DNA of 64,000 nt, taken from NCBI GenBank assembly GCA_021521415.1, contig JAIQDT010001122.1, forward strand, positions 310,001 to 374,000, in the 5' to 3' direction. The notes below the pieces were generated by a model. It had not been told where the DNA came from, did not search any database, and was given only the letters and a program-made list of their open reading frames with translations. Position 1 is the stretch's first letter. Every line of letters begins with the position of its first letter. Positions 11,021-23,502 of the stretch are shown here, piece after piece. Made by a program: the position numbers and the translations under genes. This DNA comes from Bidens hawaiensis (taxonomy: Eukaryota; Streptophyta; Magnoliopsida; Asterales; Asteraceae).

Positions 11021-11890
11021 AAAACTATTGTTGTGGGACAAACTTGTATGATTATGTTGAAAAGACTTCATCTAAAATTGCAGGTAAAATCTTAACAAAA
11101 CTTATGTTATTTAAAACAAAATAATTTTAACTCTAGTAACTATAAAACACAAACTTTTATCCTTCATTTCTGTACTATCATGTTCTAATCCTTCATCACT
11201 GTCATATTTCATGTAATATATAATTTCATTTATGAGAAATTGTTATACCTTAATAAATTGTTTAACATTATGAATGTTTTTAAATAATTACAATTGTTTC
11301 ATATGCTATGACACTTCATATTTAATTTCACCCGTAACTTGTATCGAATATAAACATTTTTTTTTCTTTGATATTACATTTTTCTGGACGTATATAACAG
11401 TATTATTAAAAATAAAGTTGGTTACAAAAGTTAAAAATGACCGAAAAATTGGATTAACAAAAAAAATATATATCCCCAAATTGAAACCAATCAATCAAAG
11501 CTTTCGATCAATGGCGTAATAATCCATCAGGTACATCTTCAATTTCACTTTTCGCTCTATTATTATTATTATTATTATTATTATCGCTTACGTCATCAAA
11601 ACCGTTACAATCAATTTGTTAATTCACATATTCTGTTGTTGATCGCACTAGTGTAATTTCTCGATTAGGTTATGATCAATTGTTAATATTCATATATTGT
11701 GTGTGAATTGCAGTGAGAAATTAGTGTATCGTTATTGGATTGGATTGGATAGGATCATATGAAGTGGTTAGCTTCTTGTGACTCAGATGTGTTATTATTC
11801 TCATCCATTGCTTCTATTCATTACCAGGTTTGCCTTTCTTTTTTATGCTCATTTTCTCTCTTTTACTCTATTTGTTTCTGGCTCGCTAGT
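11021..11890. other. AT-rich intergenic DNA with ATT microsatellite
   Basis: No supported coding region. An ATT run lies at about 11,560-11,584. The segment around 11,700-11,830 may include the promoter and an untranslated exon of the ubiquitin-fold gene, because a plausible donor (CCAG|GTTTGC near 11,828) faces an acceptor (GTGCAG near 13,408). This is conjecture without transcripts. Confidence 0.4.
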
Positions 11891-12385
11891 GGACATCTTT
11901 GACCTTTTTTATTTTTTTTATATTAGACTTTGACTTTGCCTACAACTTTTAAGACTGCGCCACGTGGGACATGCCAGCTAAGGCGACTAAGCCTTAGCCG
12001 GCACTTCTTTGGGCACCAAAAATCATAAAAAGTCAGTTCACACCAGTCAGGAGATGACACGTGTCCCGAGTAGACTAACTTTAACCTACAAATTCAAGTT
12101 TTTACCCATCTAAAAGAAGAAACGGAAATCTCGAAGCCGGCGTCGAGTTTTTAGCCTACTTGCAAACGGCTTAAAACTTGAAGTTGTAGGCTAAAGTTAG
12201 CATGCTTGGGACACGTGTCATCTCCTGACTGGTCTGAACTAACTTTTTATGATTTTCAGTGCCAAAGAAGTGTCGGCTAAGGCTTACCCGCCTTAGCTGG
12301 CATGCCCCACGTGGCGCAGGCTAGAGACTTGTAGGCTAAAAGTCACATTCTATCTTTTGAGGGAAAAAAATGGTCAAAGATGTCT
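11891..12385. mobile_element. Foldback MITE with long inverted arms, about 495 bp
   Basis: The two halves are inverted copies. GGACATCTTTGACC at the left end matches the reverse complement of the right end, and the inner arms share GCGCCACGTGGG and GACACGTGTC blocks. The structure resembles non-autonomous Mutator-like foldback elements, but no clear target duplication was found, so the class is uncertain. Confidence 0.7.
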
Positions 12386-12547
12386 GTTTTTGTAAGGTTA
12401 TGAATTTAGGGTCACAGATTTTGTTATCTTATTGATTTACACAGTTGTCAGATGGTGTTTGGATGGTGATCTTGTAACCTAATTATCTGCTTATAATCAA
12501 TCAGTTTAATAAAAGCTACAACAAAGTTGGTTTCTTAATATCATAGG

Positions 12548-12950
12548 TTGGGGTGATACGGTTCGGTTTTGGGCTAAAATTCGAAACTCCGGTTTTTGAA
12601 TTTTTAAAAACCATTTGGTTTCGGTTTCTTCAGTTTCGTTTTTTCGGCTTTTGATTTGGGTTTGGTTCGGTTCCAACTGAGCTCGAAAATATTGGGCCGG
12701 AAAACAAAAATTGGCCTAAAATAGTGAATTTGAGCCTAAATCATTTGGTTAATTAATAACTAATTCATTATTTACATTTTAGGCTAATATATTTATGAGT
12801 TACATGTCTTAAATCATTATAAATTACTTGAGTTAAAAATGAAATTCTATAAATTCGGTTTATTTCAGTTCAGTTTTTACAAAATCTTAAAACCAAACCG
12901 TCAGTTTTTTGTTTTGGTTCGGTTTTTTCGGTTTTATGCAGACCCCTATT
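12548..12950. mobile_element. hAT-like MITE, ends uncertain
   Basis: The edges carry TTGGGGTGATACGGTTCGG and the inverted-type AACCGAAAAAACCGAA/GGGGTCTGCA. The interior is full of TTCGGTTT words, as in the hAT-like elements elsewhere in the window. No matching 8-bp duplication was seen. Confidence 0.45.
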
Positions 12951-13448
12951 ACAGGGAAGTAAATTTGATTATATATCTTTATTTTACCCTTTCTTATACT
13001 GTTATAAGTGATTATAATAACTTCAAGTAAGAGAAAGCATCCAAATTATATACTTGATTGATCATTCGGTATCACAAGATCACTTTCAAAACACACAACA
13101 CACCCACATTGACAAAGATAAAGTGGTCATACTTGTGAAAGGTTTTTTGGCACATACAACCAATCCGTCTCACCCAAGCAATCATAGGACGATGAGAGAG
13201 AAGAAAATGAAAACGACATATTGCTTTATAACATGCTATGCATATGCTCTATGTTTAATTAATAATTTGGTTTTCTTCATTGAACAAGGTTATAACTTAA
13301 GTCAAGTATTCTTAACTATAATTGGCTTTGTATGTTCTAATTGTACTAGTTAGCAGTTGGTTATCGGTTTTTAGACATGATAATGTTTAGAGATATTGTT
13401 TGTGCAGGTAAATTGGAAGAGACATATTGTAGTGTGTGATTGTATATA

Positions 13449-14397
13449 ATGGCTGAAGGCACTGAGTATGTCGAACTTAAATTCAGAATATATGATGGAA
13501 CGGATATAAGCCATAGCAGCTATGCGTCTTCAACTACTGTATCTGCTCTTAAGCAAAAGCTTGTTTCTGAGTGGCCTCAAGGTTTGAGATCATCTTTTCT
13601 TGTTCGTACATTCACTTATCTTATTTCTTTATTCTATTTGGCTGTAAGTTCATGAGCTAATTAGGCGCAATATTAAGTTAGGCACAAAATTGAAGCAAAC
13701 TTACAGCAACCAATCTCATTTTAACTGTTTTTGCGCTGGTTGATGTCGTATCAGATGTCCCATATGCAAAAAAAATGCTTATGTGAAAGAAAATTTTATA
13801 AAAAAAGAAATATTATTTAGATGTCTAAAAAAGTAATCCTTGCCTTTAAACTTATATATAAGTTTGATTATTAAAAAGGTATTATCTAGAAACTCAATTA
13901 TGGATTTTGTAATAGGTAAATCTGTAGTACCGAAAACAGTGAACGACATAAAGCTCATACATTTGGGAAAAGTTTTGGAGAATAATAAGACATTATCTGA
14001 ATCTGGGGTACGTGATGGCGGATTTGCAGGTGGAGTAATCACAATGCATGTTGTGATTCAACCCATTCTCGCTAAAAAAAAGTCAGGTGCGTTTATTAAT
14101 GCATTTTCATGTGTATACGCTTACACGGACACATATAAATGTACCTAATACGATTTCGAAGACTATAATAAAATATTTTTAAAAAATAAGCAATAAGCAA
14201 TGAAGGAGGTGTTAGTTACTTTTAACTCGTCTAACTCAGTGATTCAGTCAATCAACCGCATTTGACTTGTTTGAAATTAAATCGACCCATTTGTAAACGG
14301 GTCAAAATTACCACTTATAATCCATCTTTTATGCAATGCAGCCAAAAAACAAGATGAGAAGGGAAAATTGAATTCATGTGGATGCACAATCTTATAG
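13449..14397 (+). CDS. MUB: Membrane-anchored ubiquitin-fold protein, three exons
   Basis: Exons 13,449-13,581, 13,916-14,086 and 14,342-14,397 join at GT-AG sites into 360 nt, or 119 residues. The product begins MAEGTEYVELKFRI and has the family's ubiquitin-like fold elements: TTVSALKQKL, then EWPQ before intron 1, and PKTVNDIKLIHLGKVLENN after it. It ends in a CaaX box CTIL, preceded by another Cys two residues upstream. In the MUB family this C-terminus is prenylated (Leu favours geranylgeranylation). The protein then sits at the plasma membrane, where it recruits certain E2 ubiquitin-conjugating enzymes. The length matches the usual 115-120 residues. The ATG at 13,449 is the first in frame and fits the family N-terminus. 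The paralogue number cannot be assigned. Confidence 0.93.
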
Positions 14398-16080
14398 ATC
14401 TATGTGACAATATGATCATCAGTATCACTTTGATGTCACAGGTATTTGAAATAGTCTCCTGTTATAAACGGTTTTTCTTTAATCTTTTTGAGTGGGTGAT
14501 CTATGTTTCGTGCGAAATTGGACCAATTTTAGGCCAAACTCACTAAACCTAAAGCTTGTAGAGCAAAAGTTTGTTTGAGGTGTTTATGTATCCTTTGTGT
14601 TTTGATGAATTTGAATAATTTGAGAAACTAAATTAGATAGGTATTTATGAATAAATGAGTTGTTTTGTGTTATGTTTTATTTTTAACACTTGTTTTGAGT
14701 AGAGTTTATTTGATATATTATCCCATGTCTCATATATGACAAATTTGTTAACATTTGTCATGTTTGTGGTGGCTCGGTTTGGGCCCGGTTACTTGAAGAC
14801 GTGTTTATTAGGGTTCAATGAAGATTAAAGATATGATTGATTTATTTGGACCGGTCCTATGTATATTATGGCCAGTTTATGTATTCTTGTTCTCTAAGTT
14901 TGTAACTCTAGTTTTATCTCTATTTAAACTGTTATTGTACTCGTAATTCCTCGTCACGAGTAGTGAGAGCACAAAGCAATAGTAATTCCTAGTTGCAAAC
15001 TGGACGTGTGTGTTAGCAACCCGATCATAACATCGTCCTAGGAATATTAAATGTATCAATTCCCATGATTCTAGTACTGCCGGCTTAGAAGGAATATAGT
15101 CGTAACTTTTTATCACTAATTTAGTCGAACACCTGGCATGCATTCATAAACCATCGTCACGAACAACAAACAACGGCAAACAGAGGCTGACAAGGGAACG
15201 GATGTTTAGAAGCAACCGATTGATAATAAAGATACAACTATAAGAGGCGATAGAAGATGCAAGAACCCAATTAAAATATCTCTATCTTATCTAAAGATAC
15301 AACCGTACAATAATAGATGACGCAAGAACCCAATTAAAATATAATAAAGTCTTCTTACAGTAGAAGAATATGAGACAACCATAGCTTAACATTTATTAGT
15401 TATATAATTCACACATAAAAGCTTGTTAAAACATAATATGACTAGTGTGAGACCTTATATAAAGTTCGTTTACCGGTTAAACTAACGTGGTGTGTTAAGA
15501 GTTAAAATTAATAATAAATTAATACTCGTAATATTTTTTGATTGAGCACGCAAACCTACAAAAATCCATGAGATAGGCACACACAAATCTTTTAGAGAGT
15601 GTTTATTTTGTCATAAACCCGTATGAATTCCATTCCTAATCGGTTTGATTCCAAGAATTTTGTTAAAGCTAGAATATGAAATCAAGGAATGCATAACATG
15701 AATATGAAAACCTAACAAAATGCACATATATGAGTAACTGAACCGAGCAAACCTTTGCTCGTGTTTAACTCGTTTAGAAACCGGACCAAGCCAAAATCAA
15801 AAGATGTGCTGTGTTAGTTTGTAAATATTAAACTCGGTATTTGAATTTATTATTTTACATGTTCATGCCAGGTGTGCAAACGAGCCAAGCTGCTCGAGCT
15901 CAGATTGATAAAAAAAGGTTGAAAACCCAAACTTTTCGAGATTGAACCATGCCTAAACCTCATATAAAACTCATTTAGCCATCGAGCTTGAGCTCAAGCC
16001 TTGTATGGGAAGCTCATCTAGGCTCGTCGACCGTTAACGGAAATTTTAGGCCAAACCACCAATGAGCCTCATACAAAACT
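14398..16080. other. Intergenic DNA downstream of the ubiquitin-fold gene
   Basis: No supported gene. An imperfect roughly 80-bp duplication (AAGAACCCAATTAAAATAT) lies at about 15,230-15,350. From about 15,870 a CTCGAGC/GCTCGTTTA-rich repeat begins. It recurs in several places in the window (about 19,470-19,735, 21,000-21,150 and 56,150-56,290) and continues after the solo LTR. Confidence 0.45.
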
Positions 16081-18142
16081 TGTAGCACTCGTTAATTTTC
16101 GGTCCAAAGATTTGAAGCTTGTAAAGTATGTATAATTCTCGGGATTTAACCGACACTTCTCGGAAACCTTCTCGTCATCCCGATACGTTAAACCATTTAA
16201 TTTTCTTTTCAAGTTGTCATGTCCTTCAACTTGGAGGGGCTAGAATGAAACTTTTTATGTTATAACACAAAACACAAAACCCTAACTCCCTCCCCATTCT
16301 AGCAGCCGATTGGACCAAAGAAGCCCCCCCCCCCCTGCGATTTTCTCCAAGGTTTGAGCATAAAACATCAATTGAAGGTTAGTTCTACGATTCCCCAAGT
16401 CTTTTACACCTTAATTGATCTTTATATCACGCGTATTGATCGTTAAATTGCATGTTGTAGGCTTACGGGGTGGCTGTCAATTCTAACCTTTCCGGGACTG
16501 TTTTGATTGAGGTTTTTGCACCAAAATCCTCCTAGGTATGTCTAGTATATCATACTTAAAAATCATGTCCATTGGTGTTCGTTAGATTGGTCAACTAGTT
16601 GTAGTTTGAAAGATTGTGTTCGGTTGACTAGAATTGTTGATTGTTGAGTTTAACGCGAGGTTTGAAGTGATTAACGACCAATTCAGCTCGGGTGAACTTG
16701 GTTTGATGTACGGGCTGTTGAAAAATCATTTTTATAAGTTATGGGGCTGAATTGGTTGTCGGTTACTCAAAACGGGTCGGTACAACACGCTATTGCGTTT
16801 ATTGAATAGTTTGTGCGTTATACTTGCGAGTTACCGACCCATTTGACTCGTGTAGCGTCGTGTGGACTTGTTGGCTGTGAAATTATCATATTGGGTCCAC
16901 ACAGGGCTGAGTTGGATGTTAATTGCCTAAACGACTCTTAAACGCGCGTGTTAGTATCACCTAGTGCTTCCGGGGGTAATTTGGGAATTCTTTATTCCCG
17001 AGAGTATCTAAGGGTCGTTTTGGTGAATGTGAGGCCTCGGGGGCTATTGTGATTGAGTTTGATGAGGTCGAGGCTTTAGGTAACTCGAACCATGTTAGAA
17101 CGTCTCGTAGGATAAACGAGTCATCTTGATGTCATTAGTAATGATTGCATGTAAACCGACAGGAGTTTGAGTCGTGGGGCTACGTAGGGATTCTCTAGCT
17201 CGTGGTGAATACGTGTCTTGTGTCAGGTGAGTTCATGATGCCCCTTTTCACTCTTTTAAGATTTTGGGCTAGCATGCACACCTAAGCGATTTTTACTTGA
17301 TGAATTGTTTAAATTATTTTAGATGGGCTTACTTGTATAGAGTAGGCCTTGAGATGATATTATCGTATGTATATATGTATGTATTATTGTATGGCCAATA
17401 TTTGGCGATGTTTAGTAGTCGTTATCGACTATGGATGTTTACATATGCCTACTTCGTGTTTGCATACGTTGGATGAGATGTTACGTGTTTGAGTTGTACG
17501 TGTGCTCGACCCTGATGTTTTTACTTGGATGATGTTACGTGTTTGGGTTGTACGTGTGCTCGCCCCTGATGTTATTACTTGGATGATATATATGTAGGGA
17601 TATAATTATAAGGATGTTTATATATAATTATAAGGATGTTTATACATATATATAAGGAAGATTTCTTATTGTTGATGATGGCCTAACTGTTATATCCCGT
17701 TTATTTGGCCTAACTGTTATATCCCGTTTATTTTAAAACTCTTGGGATGACTATTTTGATTATTATTATTGATGTTATTTATTAAAACTTGAACTCACTC
17801 AGCTCAAGCTGACTTTGTGTGCATGTTAGTGTGAGTTTCAGGTTAGGAGAAGGATGCGTTACCGCTTGGACGTGCACGAAGTTACTTGGACGGTGAAGGG
17901 CATACGTAGACGGAAGTTTTAAATATTGAACATTTATTTTTAAAGTTTTATTAAATACATTTAAATTGGTTTTGGGCATAATTCCCGGGTTTCGGGAACT
18001 TGTTTTATTAATTATGGTTTTCCGCTGAATTATACTCTGAATTGGTTATTTTAATGGATTGAACTATTTTCAAGTTTAAGTATTTTTATAAGTATTATGG
18101 ATGAATACTAACTGTAGGATTCCCAGGATTCGGGGTCTTACA
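16081..18142 (+). mobile_element. Solo LTR, 2062 bp
   Basis: The element starts TGTAGCACTC, ends GGGGTCTTACA, and is flanked by a perfect 5-bp duplication AAACT (16,076-16,080 and 18,143-18,147). No internal retroelement coding region is present, so this is an LTR left after intra-element recombination. Inside are a 54-bp tandem duplication (17,481-17,588) and a 27-bp duplication (about 17,680-17,733). Its TTCGGGGTCTTACA end and an AACTCACTCAGC block also occur in the element at 24,582-26,385, so the two belong to related families. It interrupts a CTCGAGC-rich repeat. Confidence 0.82.
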
Positions 18143-18224
18143 AAACTCATTTAGTTATTGAACATTAGCTCGAGCCTTGTATGAGAAGCTCGTTTAGGCT
18201 CATTGGGTCTTAACGAGTCTTCTG

Positions 18225-18780
18225 TACTTTTAGTTTTTCCTCTATTAGTCTTTTACATATGTGTTGTTTGTTTTTCTGAAAAAGGTCTGTGCAGGCTCTT
18301 TTTTCTGCTGACTGTTTGTTTTCTTGAAGACATTTCATTAAAAAATGTCAGCGCAAGCTATTCTTGGTCCAGACTTGGCTCATCAACTTCTGAGATCTTC
18401 TGAGGTTTGTAGAGGGTTGAAACACCACACTCTACCAACACCCGTTGTCCACCACCACCACCACACACCGTTCGCCACCACCACCCACCTCGTCCGCCAC
18501 CTACCATCTGCTACCACCATCGTCCAACACCCACCAGCCTTCTACCACCACCATCGTCCGCCACCACCACCCACTACTACCACCATTACCATCCAGCACC
18601 ACCACCACCACTCACTATCACAGTTCTTACACAACCACCGGCTTATTTTAGCAATCTACATACGTTAAAAAACAGTCTTCTTCTTGCAGATTGCAGAGGT
18701 TTGGTCCACATCTTCTTCTACATATGTCTGCAAATATAGTCCGCAGAGTGCAGACATTTTACCTCTTAAAAACTAACAAC
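18225..18780. repeat. Unclassified repeat with CCA-rich low-complexity core
   Basis: A dense CACCA/CCACCA tract at about 18,455-18,620 is flanked by segments rich in TCTGCAGAC-like words. The translated His/Pro-rich frames are compositional and not credible genes. The paired TCTGCAG-rich edges suggest a non-autonomous transposon, but the ends are not resolved. Confidence 0.4.
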
Positions 18781-18942
18781 ACCTTAATAAATAATAAGCT
18801 AAGCCAAACCCGATCCCGAACTATTAAAACAAGCCAAACTCAAGCATAGTTACGCTCGAATCTTAAAAGACACTTTTGTAAAAGGACATTAAATAAACAA
18901 ATCCCAAACTGCCCTTCATTCATTTCATCTCTACATTGAACA

Positions 18943-19028
18943 ATGTCCAACGACGACGTTTCGTCACCTCAAACCAATCCTCGCGACGTCGGAAAACTGC
19001 TTCACGGGTAAATAATTCATTCATTCCG

Positions 19029-19062
<34 letters not shown>

Positions 19063-22000
19063 TGATTAATTTGTTGAATTAATAATAATAATAATAATAC
19101 TAGGTGTAATCATTACCGGAGACGATGCAAAATCCGTGCACCGTGTTGTAATAAGATATTTACATGCCGCCATTGTCACAACGAATATACGGTCACTCAT
19201 TATTATCATTTCATTTCATTTTAATTGATTGAGTCTAATTATTATTTGATAATAATAATTTGTTATGATTTGGTGTATGTAGAACGCATTGGCAAACCCT
19301 AAGGACCGTCACGAAATCGTTCGTCACGATATTAAGCAAGTACTGTATTTATTTACTTTTCTAAATTCTGATTTAAATCGGTTCGGTTAATTCAAACTCG
19401 GTTAATTGTTTGGTTAAGTCGGTTACTTTAGTTAGTTCAGTTATATGCTCACCTGCGGCTACGTGTACTAGCAAGCCTAGCCGCTCGTGAGCTACTCAAG
19501 ATCGGATCGATAGAAAGCTCAAGACTAACCTAGCTTTTTTCAAGCCCGAGCCTCAAATAAAGCTCGTTTAGTTTTTGAGATCAAGGTCGAGCCTTGTATG
19601 GGAAGCTTGTTTAAGCTCGAAATAATGAAAAAAGTATATAAATTAATTGATAAATAATAAGCGAGTTGAGCCGAGCTTCAACAAACGCCTCATGAGCCAA
19701 GCTTTAGACAAAGAGCTCAAGCTTATCCCCGCTGACTAGCGATTAATTTGATTGAATTTTTATATGTATTTTTTCAAAATTATTTATATTATATATATGC
19801 AAAAGATTTCAAAATTTTTTATATATAATTATTTAAACTTATTAATCAGATTGGATTAGTAAGTACAATTTTTCAAATTTTGATATCTTTTGACCAATTT
19901 CGACCAAATTTCGAACGATTTCGGTCTATTTGGACTGGCTTTGATCAACTACCGTTTATTGGGTCCAATTAGCTGAAACCGAATCGGTCACTCACTGATT
20001 ACCAATTAATGGCCGACTAATTGGCAACTAATACTGATTATTATTTGTTTGTTTTCAATATACACAAGGTATTTATTGTACTCATGCTTTGGTGGTTTTC
20101 AGGTTATTTGTGCAATTTGCAATACTGAACAGCAGGTTTGTCTCTAGATCTTATATGTAAAATGAATATATGCAAATGTTTTAATTTTATAATTTATATA
20201 GCCATTTTTAATGTTGATATGATAGGTTGCTCAAATATGTACCAACTGTGGAGTGAAAATGGGAGAATATTTTTGTGGAATTTGCAAGTTCTATGATGAT
20301 GATGTAAGAATAAAATCATATATAAAGATCTTTAAGCAATATGCTAATTTTTGTTGTGTTGTTGTAACTTGGCAACTTGTAACTCAGATTTCAAAGGAAC
20401 AGTTTCATTGCAATGACTGTGGAATTTGTAGGTTAGTAAAAGAAAAGTGACATTGTTTGTTAATTTTTGTATATGATTATTATTCTTTTGAGATAGGCTA
20501 ATGACATAATATTAATAACTACAGAGTTGGTGGTGTAACGAATTTCTTCCATTGCCAAAAGTGCGGTACGTGCTCATTTTCTCATTCGGTTTCCGGCTCT
20601 TTCAGTTTCTTTTATATTTCCTTTACCAATGTTTTTAAAGGGGTGGGATCAGATACAAACAGCTTTTAACGGGAGAAATTTAAGAAGCATTAGAGTAACT
20701 ATGCTCACACAGTTACACTAGAGTAATAATTACTCTGGTTTTAGCATAATTACTTTAACGCTTCTTATACTTCTCACTTAAAAAAGTTGTTTGTATTTTA
20801 TCCTAACAATATATATGACATTAAGTCGTATGGCATTTTTAGTATATATTAAATTATGATCCAAATTTTTAATATATATAAATTATGAATGCTGTAGTTT
20901 ATAAATTTTGTATTATATGTGTAAGTTGCATATATTATTTTTAGTTTTTATATATATCAATACGTGTAAAAACACAAAATATAAATAATTTTTTCAAAAT
21001 AACAAGTGGGCTTGACAAGCCACCAGCTGGCTCGAGCTATTGACAAGGTTTGCTGGATTGGCTCTGCTTGCTAAGATAAATGAGCCGGATTGGCTCTGCT
21101 TGGTTTGTAAACGAGCTGACCGAGCCCACCCTGATTTGGATCGGCTCGTTTACAGCTCTAGCAACACCTAACACACGCGAACCTTGAGTCATTGACTATA
21201 TTATGTGCGCAAACACAGGGTCATGCTTTGATGTAAAGTTGCGTGGTAAGCACACGTGTATCGGAAACTCTATGAAAAACCACTGCCCTATATGTTATGA
21301 GGTATGTTAACAGTTCATAATGGGTTAAGTTGACCCAAAACACTGTTAATCCAATAAATATTGGTTTTTTTATAATTATTGTGTCAAAATGTTTCATAAT
21401 CATGTCAAAATTACACTTAGTGATTAAACATAACCGAGTCGACCCATTAACGAAATGGATCAATATAACTGTATATTCATTTTATAATTATATTATCTGC
21501 TTTTGATGATAACAAACATCCTTCTTTGGTAGTTTCTTTTTGACTCGATCAAGGCCGCAACAATTATGGTTTGTAGGCATGCTATTCATCTGGATTGCTA
21601 CAAGGAGTTAATCAACCAGGATCAGTTAGTTCACTATCCTTTTACCAAGTTTCTAATGTTATACAATAATTGGTTCTGGTAGTTTATTAATAAATAATAA
21701 CGGTATCTTCATCTTGCAGATACCGTTGTCCCATATGCTCAAAGTCGGTTTCTGCAATGTCAAGCACATGGCAAAGATTGGACCAAGAGGTGTCTACAAT
21801 TTCTTTTGTAACTATTTATCTTTGTATTATTGTATATTACCGAGCGTATTATTTATATAATTTGACAGATTGAAGCTACTGTCATGCCTGAAGAATACCG
21901 ATACGAGGTAATTCTTTGTCTGTATTCTGATTATTTACTTGACATCCAACTAAAGTTATGTAGAAATTAAACCAGAATTATTCTCGGCTTGCAGATTTCT

Positions 22001-22129
22001 ATCTTGTGCAACGACTGTCACAATACTAGCAAAGCGTTCTTTCACATTTTTGGTCACAAGTGCAGTCACTGTAAATCTTACAATACCCGAAGGATTGGAA
22101 CTATAGACGAACCAGAGAGACGAACTTAA
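18943..22129 (+). CDS. CHY zinc-finger and RING E3 ubiquitin ligase (MIEL1/CHYR type), 12 exons
   Basis: Exons: 18943-19007, 19104-19191, 19283-19339, 20103-20135, 20226-20303, 20388-20431, 20525-20565, 21219-21301, 21533-21624, 21720-21789, 21869-21907, 21995-22129. All introns are GT-AG and the total is 825 nt, 274 residues. A CHY zinc finger (from [15 protein letters not shown], about residue 23 on) is followed by a CTCHY-type finger ([20 protein letters not shown]). A RING-H2 domain follows: CPIC near 158, CRHAIHLDC, then CPIC near 196. A C-terminal zinc ribbon has HKCSHC and NTRR. Length and order match MIEL1 and RZFP34/CHYR1, E3 ligases that ubiquitinate transcription factors or kinases in stress and ABA responses. 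The exact orthologue is unknown. Introns 3 and 7 are enlarged by repeats. Confidence 0.95.
20641..20806. mobile_element. Small MITE in intron 7 of the RING gene
   Basis: Left arm (GGGATCAGATACAAACAGC) and right arm (GTTGTTTGTATTTTATCC) are inverted, about 166 bp overall, with matching inner arms around AAGAAGC. The target duplication is unclear. Confidence 0.6.
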
Positions 22130-22585
22130 ACATGCGTTAATAGTTGAGACTTTTGTTTCACAAAATCCTTAGATATATGGCTTGACCCTTTCCTTATAAG
22201 TGTTGTAATCAGCATAGTAATGGACTAACGGGTTCTCGAATATAATGTTTGGATGTGTTTTTGTTTTCGATATTAATTTTTTAACCCGGCCCGTTCTAAC
22301 TTGACCCGTTTTTATTCCAGTAATGGATTTTCGCAGATTTGCCACTGGTCTCAACTCATGTTTATTTAGGCCGATAATATCACATACCGACAGTTTAATC
22401 AATGGCACTTCTAGCTTTCACTTTCATTGTGAATGGCAATCTCACTAGTATAATCAACAATTCATCGTAGCTTCTAGTTTTCACTCACAATAATGATTAT
22501 GAATGAAATGAAGAAACGCTTTTCTTTGCAAGTGAAATCGAACGGAAAGTGTAAACTGAGTGTAAATATATGATGATTTAATGAT
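22130..22585. other. 3' flank of the RING gene
   Basis: Presumed 3' untranslated and intergenic DNA. No further gene was seen. Confidence 0.4.
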
Positions 22586-23493
22586 GGGAAAATTCTCAAA
22601 ATAGCCTATTTTGGAAAGAGATTTCAATTTTGTTTCACAAACTAAATAATTCCAAAAATGTCCTCTTCTAACTCATCTTTGACCATGCATTAGGAAATCT
22701 AACACATCTTTAACGATGTGTTATTATAACGCGTCGTCAAATACGTGTTATAACGCGTCGTCAAAGACGTGTTAGATTTCCTAACGCATGGTCAAATATG
22801 AGCTAGGTATCCAAGCGCATGGTCAACGATGTGTTAGCATCAAACATATAGTCAAAGACATGTTAGCCTTTTGTTTGTTTTTTTTTAATATTATATTATT
22901 ATAACTAATTTTATTTATATTTGAATTTTCTTTTATAACTTTTAATATAAAAATTTTATGTTATTTCGAATATACCTAGAAGACATGCGTATTTTTATCT
23001 ATATGTTGACAAAAAATTTATTTAAAACCGTGCGGGGTCAAATTTTATTGAACATTTCGATATTGATTTGGCAAGGCTTGATTTGGAGTAAGTTTATGTC
23101 GGTTCGTAAATAAAAATTAGCATGTCTCGTCGTTATATTCGAAATAATATAAAAATTTTTATATTAGAAGTTATAAAAGAAAAACCAAATATAAGTAAAT
23201 TTGTTATAATAATATAATATTAAAAAAAACTAAAGGATAACATGTCTTTGACTATATGTTTGATACTAACAAGTCGTTGACCATTCGTTTGGAGGCCTAA
23301 CTCACTTTGACCATGCGTTAGGAAATCTAACATGTCTTTGACGACGTGTTATACTAACACATCATTAAAGACGTGCTAGATTTCCTAATACATGGTCAAA
23401 AATGAGTTATAATGAGACATTTTTGGAATTATTAAGTTTGTGAGACAAAATTAAAATCTCTTTTCAAAATAGGGTCATTTTAAGAATTTTCCC
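22586..23493. mobile_element. Mutator-like foldback element, 908 bp
   Basis: The outer ends GGGAAAATTCTCAAAATAG and the reverse complement of the right end match closely. The inversion continues for roughly 400 bp on each side. Flanks TTTAATGAT (22,577-22,585) and TTTAAGGAT (23,494-23,502) form a 9-bp target duplication with one mismatch, which is the Mutator hallmark. Both arms carry repeated palindromic words around GTCAAAGACGTGTTA and CATGGTCAAA. No transposase frame is present. Confidence 0.82.
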
Positions 23494-23502
23494 TTTAAGG
23501 AT

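Noticed and set aside
13779..14042. Minus-strand frame over exon 2 of the ubiquitin-fold gene
   Set aside because: Shadow of a well-supported plus-strand exon.
18345..18668. His/Pro-rich open frames near 18.4 kb
   Set aside because: They come from a CCA simple repeat and lack splice or start context.
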